38,923 nucleotides of DNA, taken from contig JALWYX010000063.1 of the NCBI GenBank assembly GCA_027078415.1, positions 1 through 38,923 on the forward strand, in the 5' to 3' direction. Origin of the DNA: Thermoanaerobaculia bacterium. GTDB lineage: Bacteria; Acidobacteriota; Thermoanaerobaculia; JALWYX01. Position 1 is the first letter of the stretch, and each line of letters opens with the position of its first letter. Below the pieces are notes generated by a model. That model was not told the origin of the DNA, ran no database searches, and saw only the letters and a program-made list of their open reading frames with translations. A program made the position numbers and the translations under genes. This document shows positions 31,699 to 38,923 of the stretch, piece by piece.

Positions 31699-33104
31699 TA
31701 TTTTAAAATACCACCTCGAGTCATTCTAGCAGGGTTTAATATTTCTTTGGCTTTCTCAGCTGGAATCAGTTTTTCCTCTACGACTATTTCTAAGATAGTT
31801 CTCTCTTCTATGAAAGCCCTTTTTGCAACTTCTGCCGCTTTGTCATACCCTAAATGGGGTACCAACGCTGTGGCTAAAGCCAAAGTGAGTTCAGAATAAC
31901 GTTTACATTTTTCTTTGTTTGCCTTTATTCCTTTTATACATTTTTCATTTAGTATCTCTATAGCGTTTGCTAAAAGTTTTATCTGGTTTAAAATGTGGTA
32001 GCCTATAAGCGGCATCATGACGTTAAGTTCAAAGTTGCTTGCCAAACCGGAACCACCCCAACTTATAGCTGTGTCGCTTGCTATAATGTGGGCCGTTACT
32101 TGCAAAACAGATTCAGGTATTACAGGATTCACTTTTCCGGGCATTATAGAGCTACCCGGTTGAAGAGAGGGTATAGTTATTTCGTAAAGACCGCATCTTG
32201 GACCTGAGGATAACCACCTTATATCGTTAGCTATTTTTCCTATAGATATAGCTATAGTTTTCATTACACCTGATAGCTCAACACAGCTATCTTTTACAGA
32301 TAACGCTTCAAATTTATTAGGAGCAGGTTTGAAAGGGTAACCGGTGATAGAAGCGATATTTGCTATAACTTTTTCGGCGAAACCCTCAGGAGCGTTTAAG
32401 CCTGTTCCTGCTGCTGTTCCACCTAGTGCAAGTTCACTTATACGTGGTTTTACCGTGTTTATTCTTTCTATTCCATTTTCCACCTGCTGCTTATATCCAG
32501 AAAACTCTTGACCTAAACGCACAGGTACAGCGTCCTGTAGGTGGGTTCTTCCGGTTTTCACAACTTCCCAGAACTCTTCACTTTTAAGTTGCAGAGTGTC
32601 TACAAGCTTTCTCAAGGCAGGAAGCAGTTTTTCTTCTAACGCCTTGTAAGTAGCTATGTGAATGGCAGTTGGAAAAGTGTCGTTACTGGATTGTCCAGCG
32701 TTTACGTGGTCGTTGGGATGAACAGGAGTTTTTGTTCCTTTTATACCTCCTAGAATTTCTATAGCTCTGTTCGCTATAACTTCATTTACATTCATATTGG
32801 TTGAAGTACCTGATCCTGTCTGAAATATATCTAATGGAAAATGTTGGTCCAGTTTGCCGTCTACTACCTCAGTAGCAGCTTTGTAAATAGCCGAATATAT
32901 CCGCTCTTCCAAAATACCGTACTCAAGGTTAACCTTAGCAGCCTCTCTTTTGATAAGGGCTAACGCTTTCACTATTTCTAAGGGTACCCTTATATCACTT
33001 ACAGGAAAATTCTCTACTGCTCGCTGAGTTTGTGCTCCCCAGTAGGCCCAATTGGGCACTTTTACTTGACCTAAACTATCTTTCTCTATCCTAAAATTAC
33101 TCAT
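31698..33104 (-). CDS. fumC: Fumarate hydratase class II
   Basis: Interconverts fumarate and malate in the TCA cycle without an iron-sulfur cluster. The 468-residue protein has GSGTSTNMNVNEVIANRA near residue 96, the NDTFPTAIH region, VKTGRTHLQDAVPVRLGQE and the superfamily signature GSSIMPGKVNPV. Its C-terminal PARMTRGGI is also typical for FumC against aspartase. The start has GGGAGGT nearby. It is the first gene of the minus-strand run leading to the channel gene, which it touches. Confidence 0.96.
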   Translation of the reverse strand: MSNFRIEKDSLGQVKVPNWAYWGAQTQRAVENFPVSDIRVPLEIVKALALIKREAAKVNLEYGILEERIYSAIYKAATEVVDGKLDQHFPLDIFQTGSGTSTNMNVNEVIANRAIEILGGIKGTKTPVHPNDHVNAGQSSNDTFPTAIHIATYKALEEKLLPALRKLVDTLQLKSEEFWEVVKTGRTHLQDAVPVRLGQEFSGYKQQVENGIERINTVKPRISELALGGTAAGTGLNAPEGFAEKVIANIASITGYPFKPAPNKFEALSVKDSCVELSGVMKTIAISIGKIANDIRWLSSGPRCGLYEITIPSLQPGSSIMPGKVNPVIPESVLQVTAHIIASDTAISWGGSGLASNFELNVMMPLIGYHILNQIKLLANAIEILNEKCIKGIKANKEKCKRYSELTLALATALVPHLGYDKAAEVAKRAFIEERTILEIVVEEKLIPAEKAKEILNPARMTRGGILK

Positions 33105-33158
33105 CTTTACCTCCCTTTTTGAAATGTGAGAATGTTTAATTCGAGATTCTAGTTTATC

Positions 33159-33167
33159 TGTGATAAT
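33159..33167 (+). promoter_or_regulatory. Candidate extended -10 (TGTGATAAT) for the STAS-like gene
   Basis: A GATAAT box with a TGn extension lies about 50 bases before the ATG at 33219, in the 114-base divergent gap from fumC. A GGAGG ribosome binding site follows. No clear -35 is present. Confidence 0.45.
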
Positions 33168-33218
33168 TTTAATAATAGCAAAGATTGGTAACTTTTTACT
33201 CTTTTGTGGAGGTACAAA

Positions 33219-34328
33219 ATGGGTAAAAGCAGTAAAGTTGTAGCCAAAGAATTTGTTGCTTTGGGAAAACTTTTAGAAAACTTACGGGGAAAAATAATTA
33301 GCAGTTTTGTCACAGAACTTGGAAAAAGTAGTGTTAATATCGAAAAAGCTCAAAATGTTGCCGATAAGTTTTTTAATTTTTTCCTCGAGTATCTACTTAA
33401 AGGAGGAGAAAATAAAGAGTATTTTAAAAAAGCATTTTTCGATCTTGCCTCCACAGTAAGTTTTCATAAGTTTATTCATGTAGTTTTAGCTTTGCGTAGA
33501 AGTGTTTTAAATACAGCAGTAAGTGGTGGTATACCTATAGATACAGTAGCACCTGCTGTACAGATCTTCGATGATATAGTAGCAGAGGCGGGAAAAAGTG
33601 GATTATCTTCAAAAAACGAGAGTAAAAAGCAAGCTTTTGCAGAAGTAGAAAGATTGTGGGGTGATAGTTGGCTTCTCTCTTTTAGTAATGATCCAGGAGA
33701 AGCTATCAAAAAGGATGCTGAAGAGATAGTAGAAGGGGTAGTTGAAGAGAAAATAAGTACAGTTATCTTCTTTCTACCTTTCAGATACGACTCCTTAGAA
33801 AGTGTAGGAGAGATAATAACGGCTCTTTCTATTCTGGGGAAAGATATTTGGGTTGTTGGTGAAGATGAGTCTGTGATAAAACTTACCAAGAGTTTTGATA
33901 GTGTAGCTCATTACTACAATTTGGAAGAAGCTATAGAGGCCCTTTTGAAAGGGAAAGGAGTAGAAATAGAAATAGTACCTGTAAGCGAAGAGGGATATGA
34001 AGTCTCTCAAGAAGGCAATTTTACTGTACTCTATGTGCGAGAGGTGTTGAACGTTAAAGAGCTTGACAAAATGGCTAGGGATGTAGAAATAACCCTTTCT
34101 AATAGCCCCTTTTTTGTACTACAAGTAGGAGGTGAAGCTAGAGGAGATAAAGAGTTTATGAATATATTAGCTTCACTTATCGCTAGACTCCACACTAAAG
34201 CTTTAAAGATTGTTTTTATAGACACTCCGCCAACTCTAGCTTTAGCAGTAGCGAAAGCCGGCGTTCCTCCAAAGAAAATAGTTTCGTACCATAGGTTTGA
34301 AGAGGCTATAAATGATCTAGCATCGTAG
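33219..34328 (+). CDS. Unrecognised protein with helical N-terminus and two STAS-like repeats
   Basis: A 369-residue soluble protein with no signal peptide. The N-terminal 125 residues are helical and resemble in pattern the non-haem globin-like N-domains of RsbR-type stressosome proteins (FFNFFLEYLL...FHKFIHVVLALRRSVLNTAV), a weak call. Two later segments look homologous to each other and to the C-terminal half of a STAS domain: GKDIWVVGEDESVIKLTKSF...YNLEEAIEALL and ALKIVFIDTPPTLALAVAKAG...HRFEEAINDLA. The ATG at 33219 has GGAGG before it. It stands alone between fumC and a convergent gene. A regulatory scaffold is likely; the partner is unknown. Confidence 0.6.
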   Translation: MGKSSKVVAKEFVALGKLLENLRGKIISSFVTELGKSSVNIEKAQNVADKFFNFFLEYLLKGGENKEYFKKAFFDLASTVSFHKFIHVVLALRRSVLNTAVSGGIPIDTVAPAVQIFDDIVAEAGKSGLSSKNESKKQAFAEVERLWGDSWLLSFSNDPGEAIKKDAEEIVEGVVEEKISTVIFFLPFRYDSLESVGEIITALSILGKDIWVVGEDESVIKLTKSFDSVAHYYNLEEAIEALLKGKGVEIEIVPVSEEGYEVSQEGNFTVLYVREVLNVKELDKMARDVEITLSNSPFFVLQVGGEARGDKEFMNILASLIARLHTKALKIVFIDTPPTLALAVAKAGVPPKKIVSYHRFEEAINDLAS

Positions 34329-34336
34329 ATAGATTT

Positions 34337-34756
34337 TTATCTAGAAACAGAAACTTTTCTGATTCTGAAAGCTATAAAGTATATAAAAAGGAAAATAGAT
34401 AAAACTTGTAAGATGATCCCTATTGAGTAGAAAGGTTTAAATAGTTCTTCACTAAGAAAATAGGATGTAGAGCGCAAGATAATTCCGGTGTTTAAAAGTA
34501 AATATAGAGTTAACCCTCCTTTTTCTTGGGGTATCACTTTTCCTCCCGACAACCTAGGAAACATCCATAGGGCTACTCCCATTATTAGTTGTAAAAGAAA
34601 TCCTATTGTTAATATGTGGATATGTAGTGTTAACGGTACCACTATTGCGGTAGCTAATCCGACTTTTGCGAATGCTCTAAAAAGTCCTAAAATTGTTCCT
34701 ATAGCTAAGTATAAAATGGAAGTTCTTAAAAGAAGGCGTATGTATAAAAATTGCAT
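34337..34756 (-). CDS. Small four-helix haem-copper-oxidase-I-like membrane protein
   Basis: A 139-residue protein with four membrane helices. Helix 2 carries LTLHIHILTIGFLLQLIMGVALWMFPRLSG, the HxHxxxxG...G...PR pattern shared with cbb3-type cytochrome oxidase subunit I and NnrS-related small proteins. There are too few helices for an oxidase core, so it may bind haem or act in oxidase assembly or NO response. The start has no Shine-Dalgarno sequence; a TAAAAT lies seven bases before the ATG. It points away from the mutA operon and converges with the STAS-like gene. Confidence 0.75.
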   Translation of the reverse strand: MQFLYIRLLLRTSILYLAIGTILGLFRAFAKVGLATAIVVPLTLHIHILTIGFLLQLIMGVALWMFPRLSGGKVIPQEKGGLTLYLLLNTGIILRSTSYFLSEELFKPFYSIGIILQVLSIFLFIYFIAFRIRKVSVSR

Positions 34757-34763
34757 TTACCCA

Positions 34764-34769
34764 ATTTTA
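34764..34769 (-). promoter_or_regulatory. Candidate -10 box for the oxidase-I-like gene
   Basis: The minus strand reads TAAAAT, then TGGGTAA, then the ATG at 34756. The same hexamer and similar spacing occur at tadA, which fits a leaderless transcript. No -35 is evident. Confidence 0.35.
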
Positions 34770-34782
34770 AAAGAGGTAGCCT

Positions 34783-36258
34783 ATGAAGGAACCGTTTATA
34801 AGAGTAGGTTACAGTGATTGGTTAGCTAAAAGTGGATCGGATTTTGTAAGTAGGGAGCTAGGTGTGACCCATAAGGGGCTTTACACTCCTGAAAACAGCA
34901 ATTTTACCTTTTATTTTCCTGATTCACGTGAGGAATTGGATCTTTGGATAAGCGTTGAAAGAAAACAAGATATAAACTATGCACGGTTAATAAAAAGAAA
35001 GCTAAAAGGTATCTGGATAGATCCAGACGAGGTTAAGAATTTAAATAAGATCGATTTTTCTTTACATCCTAACGTTTCTCCTTCAAGGGTGCACGATAGA
35101 AGCTTTTGTGCGGGTATAGATCCTTTCTACTTTTCTATTACTCAAGGAACCACTCCTTCTTTCGATTTTTCTTTACCAGATGCTAAATATCCGTGGTTTG
35201 TTAAGACCTCCGTTATCTATGAAAATGGAGGTGACGTCGTAGAGGAGATCGCTTATATGTTGGTTTTACTTGAAACGTACTTAAAGTATCAAAGAGCTCC
35301 AGTTTTTGTTGAGTTGGCAACGGGTAGAAATTTTTTCTTGCAGATAGCAAAGATGCGTGCAGCACAAATTTTGGTAGAGATCTTTAGAAAAGAGTACGAT
35401 GTAGATATATGTGTTGGTGCTTCTATCGCCGTTCGTACAAAAACTGCCTACGATAAATGGGCCAATTTGGTACGAGAGACCATAGAAGGGTTGGCTGCTC
35501 TGTTGGCAGGAGTGAGAATACTTACCGTTAGAGCTTTTGACTTTTTGGAACGGGATAATGAAAACTCTTTGAACTTGGCTTTGGGTAATCAATTGGTGCT
35601 CGCTTATGAAGCGCAACTAACTAAACTTCATGACCCTTTAAGAGGTAGTTATTTTGTTGAATATCTAACGTATTCTATAACAGAAAAGGCGTGGAAGGTG
35701 GCTAAAAAAATTGTTAAGAAAGATCTTGCTGAAAGAGGATTGTGGTTTAGAAAAAAGTTGGCTGGAGAGCGAGAATTAAACAATAAGATGGTAGATGATC
35801 GGAACACTTTAATCGTAGCTATTAATCGATTTCCGCACGCTTCAGATACACTCGAGAGTTTACCTTACTCTCCCTATCGTGACTCTTTGATTGTTGAGAA
35901 AATTCGTTTTCAGATAGCCCAAGAGTTTAATACAGAAAAAGTAAAACTGTTTTTAGTTTATACGAAAGATAAAAAGGGTTTTAGAGATGAAGCTTTGCAA
36001 ATAAAGGAGTTTTTTGGTGTACTAGGTTTGGATGTTGAGGAATTGGATTTTTCTAAAATCGACGTTATAGATAGTTATAAGGGAAAGAAGAAAATAATAG
36101 TTTTTTTGCCTTTTCCCGAGTATAAGGTTGATTTGCCTCCTAATTGTTTGACCGCAGGAACTTTTTCTGGAGCTGATATAGAGTTAAATTTTGAGGAGCC
36201 TATATCTGTTTTTGCTAATAAAGTATTTAATGCGCTAAGGTGTAGCTATGGTTCTTGA
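34783..36258 (+). CDS. mutA: Methylmalonyl-CoA mutase small subunit
   Basis: A 491-residue homologue of the mutase barrel domain. Recognisable parts are [79 protein letters not shown] and [29 protein letters not shown]. The C-terminal region is shortened and lacks the DxHxxG cobalamin motif, so it is the non-catalytic beta subunit of the heterodimer. The known subunit is usually above 600 residues, so this one is short. AGAGGT precedes the ATG. It overlaps mutB by 11 bases. Confidence 0.93.
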   Translation: MKEPFIRVGYSDWLAKSGSDFVSRELGVTHKGLYTPENSNFTFYFPDSREELDLWISVERKQDINYARLIKRKLKGIWIDPDEVKNLNKIDFSLHPNVSPSRVHDRSFCAGIDPFYFSITQGTTPSFDFSLPDAKYPWFVKTSVIYENGGDVVEEIAYMLVLLETYLKYQRAPVFVELATGRNFFLQIAKMRAAQILVEIFRKEYDVDICVGASIAVRTKTAYDKWANLVRETIEGLAALLAGVRILTVRAFDFLERDNENSLNLALGNQLVLAYEAQLTKLHDPLRGSYFVEYLTYSITEKAWKVAKKIVKKDLAERGLWFRKKLAGERELNNKMVDDRNTLIVAINRFPHASDTLESLPYSPYRDSLIVEKIRFQIAQEFNTEKVKLFLVYTKDKKGFRDEALQIKEFFGVLGLDVEELDFSKIDVIDSYKGKKKIIVFLPFPEYKVDLPPNCLTAGTFSGADIELNFEEPISVFANKVFNALRCSYGS

Positions 36259-38371
36259 GAAAGAGTTATCTTTTTTTATAAAAAAGGATGAGGTAGATAG
36301 AAAGGAGGATGAGTCAGTAGAGTTTTTTACACCTTATTCTGGAGAGGTGTCTATTCCCAAAAATTTAGATGGTTATCGCTCAACTATAAATGAGTTTTAT
36401 ATACCTGGGGTTCCTCCATATTTAAGAGGGCCGTATTTGACTATGTATTTGCAAAAGCCTTGGACAATTAGGCAGTATGCTGGCTTTTCAACTGCTGAAG
36501 AGAGCAATGCGTTCTATAAGCGCAATTTAGATGCAGGACAGATGGGGTTATCAGTAGCGTTTGATCTTCCTACTCACCGTGGTTACGACTCTGACGATCC
36601 GCGTGTAGTGGGTGATGTTGGTATGGCTGGTGTGGCTATAGATTCGATACTTGACATGAGAATTCTTTTTGAAGATATACCTTTAGATAAAGTTTCTGTG
36701 TCTATGACTATGAATGGAGCCGTTTTACCTATAATGGCTCTTTATATTGTTGCTGCTGAGGAGCAAGGAGTCGAGCCTAAATTTTTAAGGGGTACTATTC
36801 AAAACGATATTCTGAAAGAGTTTATGGTTCGTAATACTTATATATTCCCTCCAACTCCTTCTATGAGGATTGTCGGAGATATATTTGAATATTGCTCTAA
36901 GAATATGCCTAAGTTTAACCCGATAAGTGTATCTGGTTATCATATGCAGGAGGCAGGAGCGCCTCCGGAGATAGAACTTGCATATACTTTAGCTAACGGT
37001 CTTGAGTATGTAAGAGTAGGACTTGATAGAGGATTGAGATTAGATAACTTTGTTCCACGTTTTTCTTTCTTTTTTGGTATAGGAATGAATTTTATCCTTG
37101 AGATAGCTAAGCTTAGAGCTGCTAGATTTCTCTGGGCTAAATTGATAAAGAGTTTTTCTCCTGATAATCCGAAGTCTATGATGTTACGTTGTCATTGTCA
37201 GACATCGGGGTGGTCTCTTGCAGCACAAGATATCTATTTGAATGTAGCTCGTACGGCATTAGAAGCTATGGCTGCTGTGTGTGGACATACTCAATCGCTA
37301 CATACAAATTCTTTGGATGAAGCTTTAGCTTTACCATCAAATTTTTCAGCAAGGATAGCACGGGAAACACAACTATATCTGCAACTTGAAAGTGGAATAA
37401 CCAAGATTATAGATCCATGGGGAGGAAGCTTTTTAATAGAGTATTTGACTGAACAACTAGTCAATAAAGCGGAGAACCTTATAGAAGAAGTTGAAAAGAT
37501 GGGTGGAATGATAAAAGCTATAGAAGCTGGATTGCCTCAAGCAAAGATTCAAGAAGCCGCTTCTAGAATACAAGCTAAAATAGATGCAGGAGAATATCCT
37601 ATAATTGGAGTTAACTGTTTTGTAACAGATGTAAAAGAAGAAGTGCCTATACTTAAAATAGATAACAGAGAAGTTGTTCAACGGCAAATTGAAAAGCTAA
37701 ATAAACTCCGCCTTATGAGAGATACGAAAAAGGTTACAGAATCGTTGCAAGCTCTTACTAACGCTGCTGAAAAAGAGGAGGGGAATTTGTTAGAGCTTTC
37801 TATCAATGCTGCGCGCGCTAAAGCTACTGTGGGTGAAATGACGTTAGCTCTTGAAAAAGTATTTGGTAGGTATACTCCTCCTATAACTCTGCAACAAGGT
37901 ATATATGATAGCGAGTTTGTAGAAAAAAACGAGATTAATCAGGTCAGGGCAAGAGTAGAAAAATTTTACGAGCTAACGGGGAGAAGACCTCGTATTCTCA
38001 TAGCTAAGATAGGGCAAGATGGACACGATAGAGGGCAAAAAGTTGTAGCTAGTGCTTACGCCGATTTTGGTTTTGATGTTGATATTGGACCTCTTTTCCA
38101 AACTCCCGAAGAAGTTGCTAAACAGGCGGTCGAAAATGATGTACACGTGGTAGGAGTTAGCTCACTCGCAGGAGCACATTTGACCTTGGTACCAAAACTT
38201 ATAGATACACTTAAAAAGGAAAACAGAGAAGATATAGCTGTAGTTGTGGGAGGAGTCATCCCACCACAAGATTACGATGCACTTTATAAAGCTGGTGTAA
38301 AGGCTATATTTTCACCGGGAAGCAAGGTAGTAGATACAGCTAAAAAGGTACTGGAAATACTAGGTGCTTAA
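36248..38371 (+). CDS. mutB: Methylmalonyl-CoA mutase large (catalytic) subunit
   Basis: A 707-residue adenosylcobalamin enzyme interconverting methylmalonyl-CoA and succinyl-CoA. The barrel shows the CoA-binding entry [83 protein letters not shown] and the [12 protein letters not shown] segment with its histidine. The C-terminal cobalamin domain has [17 protein letters not shown], with the cobalt-ligand His in DGHDRG, and GVSSLAGAH. It serves propionate or branched-chain catabolism, or succinate to propionyl-CoA in the reverse direction. meaB follows immediately. Confidence 0.98.
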   Translation: MVLEKELSFFIKKDEVDRKEDESVEFFTPYSGEVSIPKNLDGYRSTINEFYIPGVPPYLRGPYLTMYLQKPWTIRQYAGFSTAEESNAFYKRNLDAGQMGLSVAFDLPTHRGYDSDDPRVVGDVGMAGVAIDSILDMRILFEDIPLDKVSVSMTMNGAVLPIMALYIVAAEEQGVEPKFLRGTIQNDILKEFMVRNTYIFPPTPSMRIVGDIFEYCSKNMPKFNPISVSGYHMQEAGAPPEIELAYTLANGLEYVRVGLDRGLRLDNFVPRFSFFFGIGMNFILEIAKLRAARFLWAKLIKSFSPDNPKSMMLRCHCQTSGWSLAAQDIYLNVARTALEAMAAVCGHTQSLHTNSLDEALALPSNFSARIARETQLYLQLESGITKIIDPWGGSFLIEYLTEQLVNKAENLIEEVEKMGGMIKAIEAGLPQAKIQEAASRIQAKIDAGEYPIIGVNCFVTDVKEEVPILKIDNREVVQRQIEKLNKLRLMRDTKKVTESLQALTNAAEKEEGNLLELSINAARAKATVGEMTLALEKVFGRYTPPITLQQGIYDSEFVEKNEINQVRARVEKFYELTGRRPRILIAKIGQDGHDRGQKVVASAYADFGFDVDIGPLFQTPEEVAKQAVENDVHVVGVSSLAGAHLTLVPKLIDTLKKENREDIAVVVGGVIPPQDYDALYKAGVKAIFSPGSKVVDTAKKVLEILGA

Positions 38372-38923
38372 ATGGAACAACTAGATTCTCTTGTAGAAGG
38401 GATATTAGAAGGAAAACGTTCTTACGTGGGAAAAGCACTTTCTTTGGTAGAGAATCTTAAGAAAGAAAGAGAGCGGATATCCCTTCTAGAAAAAATATAT
38501 AAGTACACAGGAAATTCTCTCAGGATTGCTATAACTGGATTGCCAGGCGCTGGAAAAAGCACTTTTATTGACAAACTTACAGTTTTGATAGCAACAAGCG
38601 GCAAAAAGGTGGGAATTATAACAGTAGATCCGTCCTCTAGAATATCAGGAGGAAGTGTTCTGGGAGATAAAACGAGGATGGAAAATGCATCTAAATTGGA
38701 TAAAGTGTTTATTCGTCCTATAGCTAATAGAGCATACTTCGGCGGTATAGCACCTGCAACTAGAGATAGTATCCTGATCTTAGAAGCTGCAGGCTACGAA
38801 ACTATTATTGTAGAAACTGTAGGTATAGGACAGACTGAAGATCTTGCTTATAACCTCAGCGATATGTTTGTTGTAGTCCTAACACCGGAAATAGGGGACG
38901 AATTGCAAGCTATAAAAAAAGGT
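38372..38923 (+). CDS. meaB: Methylmalonyl-CoA mutase chaperone GTPase MeaB (C-terminus outside window)
   Basis: The first 184 residues of a MeaB/ArgK G3E GTPase that protects and reactivates the mutase. The ATG at 38372 directly follows the mutB stop (TAAATG). Present are an N-terminal helix, Walker A GLPGAGKST (about residues 56-64), VDPSSRISGGSVLGDKTRM (family-specific Mg and switch segment), AYFGGIAPATRDSILILEAAGYE and the Walker B-like ETVGIGQTE. The reading frame is still open at the window edge. Confidence 0.96.
   Translation, partial: MEQLDSLVEGILEGKRSYVGKALSLVENLKKERERISLLEKIYKYTGNSLRIAITGLPGAGKSTFIDKLTVLIATSGKKVGIITVDPSSRISGGSVLGDKTRMENASKLDKVFIRPIANRAYFGGIAPATRDSILILEAAGYETIIVETVGIGQTEDLAYNLSDMFVVVLTPEIGDELQAIKKG

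Noticed and set aside
34326-34345. Hairpin AGATA-GATTTT-TATCT between the convergent STAS-like and oxidase-like genes as a terminator
   Set aside because: The stem has five weak pairs and no T tract on either strand.

Overview
The window looks like chromosomal core DNA from an AT-rich, probably thermophilic bacterium with a Gram-negative type envelope. The signs are heavy use of ATA and AGA/AGG codons, an OmpA/Pal lipoprotein, a bactofilin, and paired lepB, yidC and yidD export genes. The phylum is not fixed by what can be seen. A secreted VWA protein of the type named VWFA-related Acidobacterial domain, plus an S55 (SpoIVB-like) protease in a non-sporulation setting, would fit Acidobacteriota or a neighbouring deep lineage. 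That is inference. No phage, IS element, CRISPR array or plasmid gene was found.

Layout. 1-3150 (minus): SRP RNA, dnaX, ybaB, recR and a class III aminotransferase cut by the window edge, with tadA diverging. This is the tadA-scr-dnaX-yaaK-recR neighbourhood known from Bacillus, with tadA flipped. 3763-7713 (plus): two tRNA-Ser genes, then rpmH, rnpA, yidD, yidC, a short Jag-like gene, rsmG and a bactofilin, which is the classical near-origin cluster without dnaA, mnmE or mnmG. 7676-9798: a membrane protein of the alkaline phosphatase fold that seems to have lost its catalytic residues, divergent from pyrF. 9782-20333 (minus): a long, tightly packed run of proline dehydrogenase, proC, a glutamine amidotransferase, tsaC, an S55 protease, a secreted beta-propeller protein, coaD, add, a PEBP-family gene, two signal peptidases and a small one-TM protein with its own promoter. 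20390-22173 (plus): the VWA protein and the Pal-like lipoprotein. 22154-24954 (minus): a DNA glycosylase, then a two-gene secreted cassette (DUF4785-like protein and lipase) with its own promoter and terminator and a higher G+C. 25131-33104 (minus): TlpA-like thioredoxin, DUF4340 protein, Gld-type ABC exporter (three genes), a two-RCK potassium channel and fumC. 33219-38923: an unusual protein with STAS-like repeats, a small haem-copper-oxidase-like membrane protein (minus), then mutA-mutB-meaB for methylmalonyl-CoA/succinyl-CoA interconversion, cut by the window edge.

How it fits together. Proline dehydrogenase, fumarase, methylmalonyl-CoA mutase and the aminotransferase suggest amino-acid and propionate metabolism feeding the TCA cycle. 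YidC, YidD, SRP RNA and two signal peptidases cover membrane insertion and export.

The most striking cross-cutting signal is regulatory. Several genes at the head of a transcription unit (tadA, pyrF, the phosphatase-fold gene, proline dehydrogenase, the VWA gene, the oxidase-like gene) lack a Shine-Dalgarno sequence and carry a TANNNT-type -10 box 6-10 bases before the ATG, which suggests leaderless mRNAs. Internal genes usually have clear Shine-Dalgarno sequences or stop/start overlaps. Another notable signal is a 17-bp perfect hairpin with a T tract inside the antisense strand of the glycosylase gene, well placed to terminate the Pal gene.
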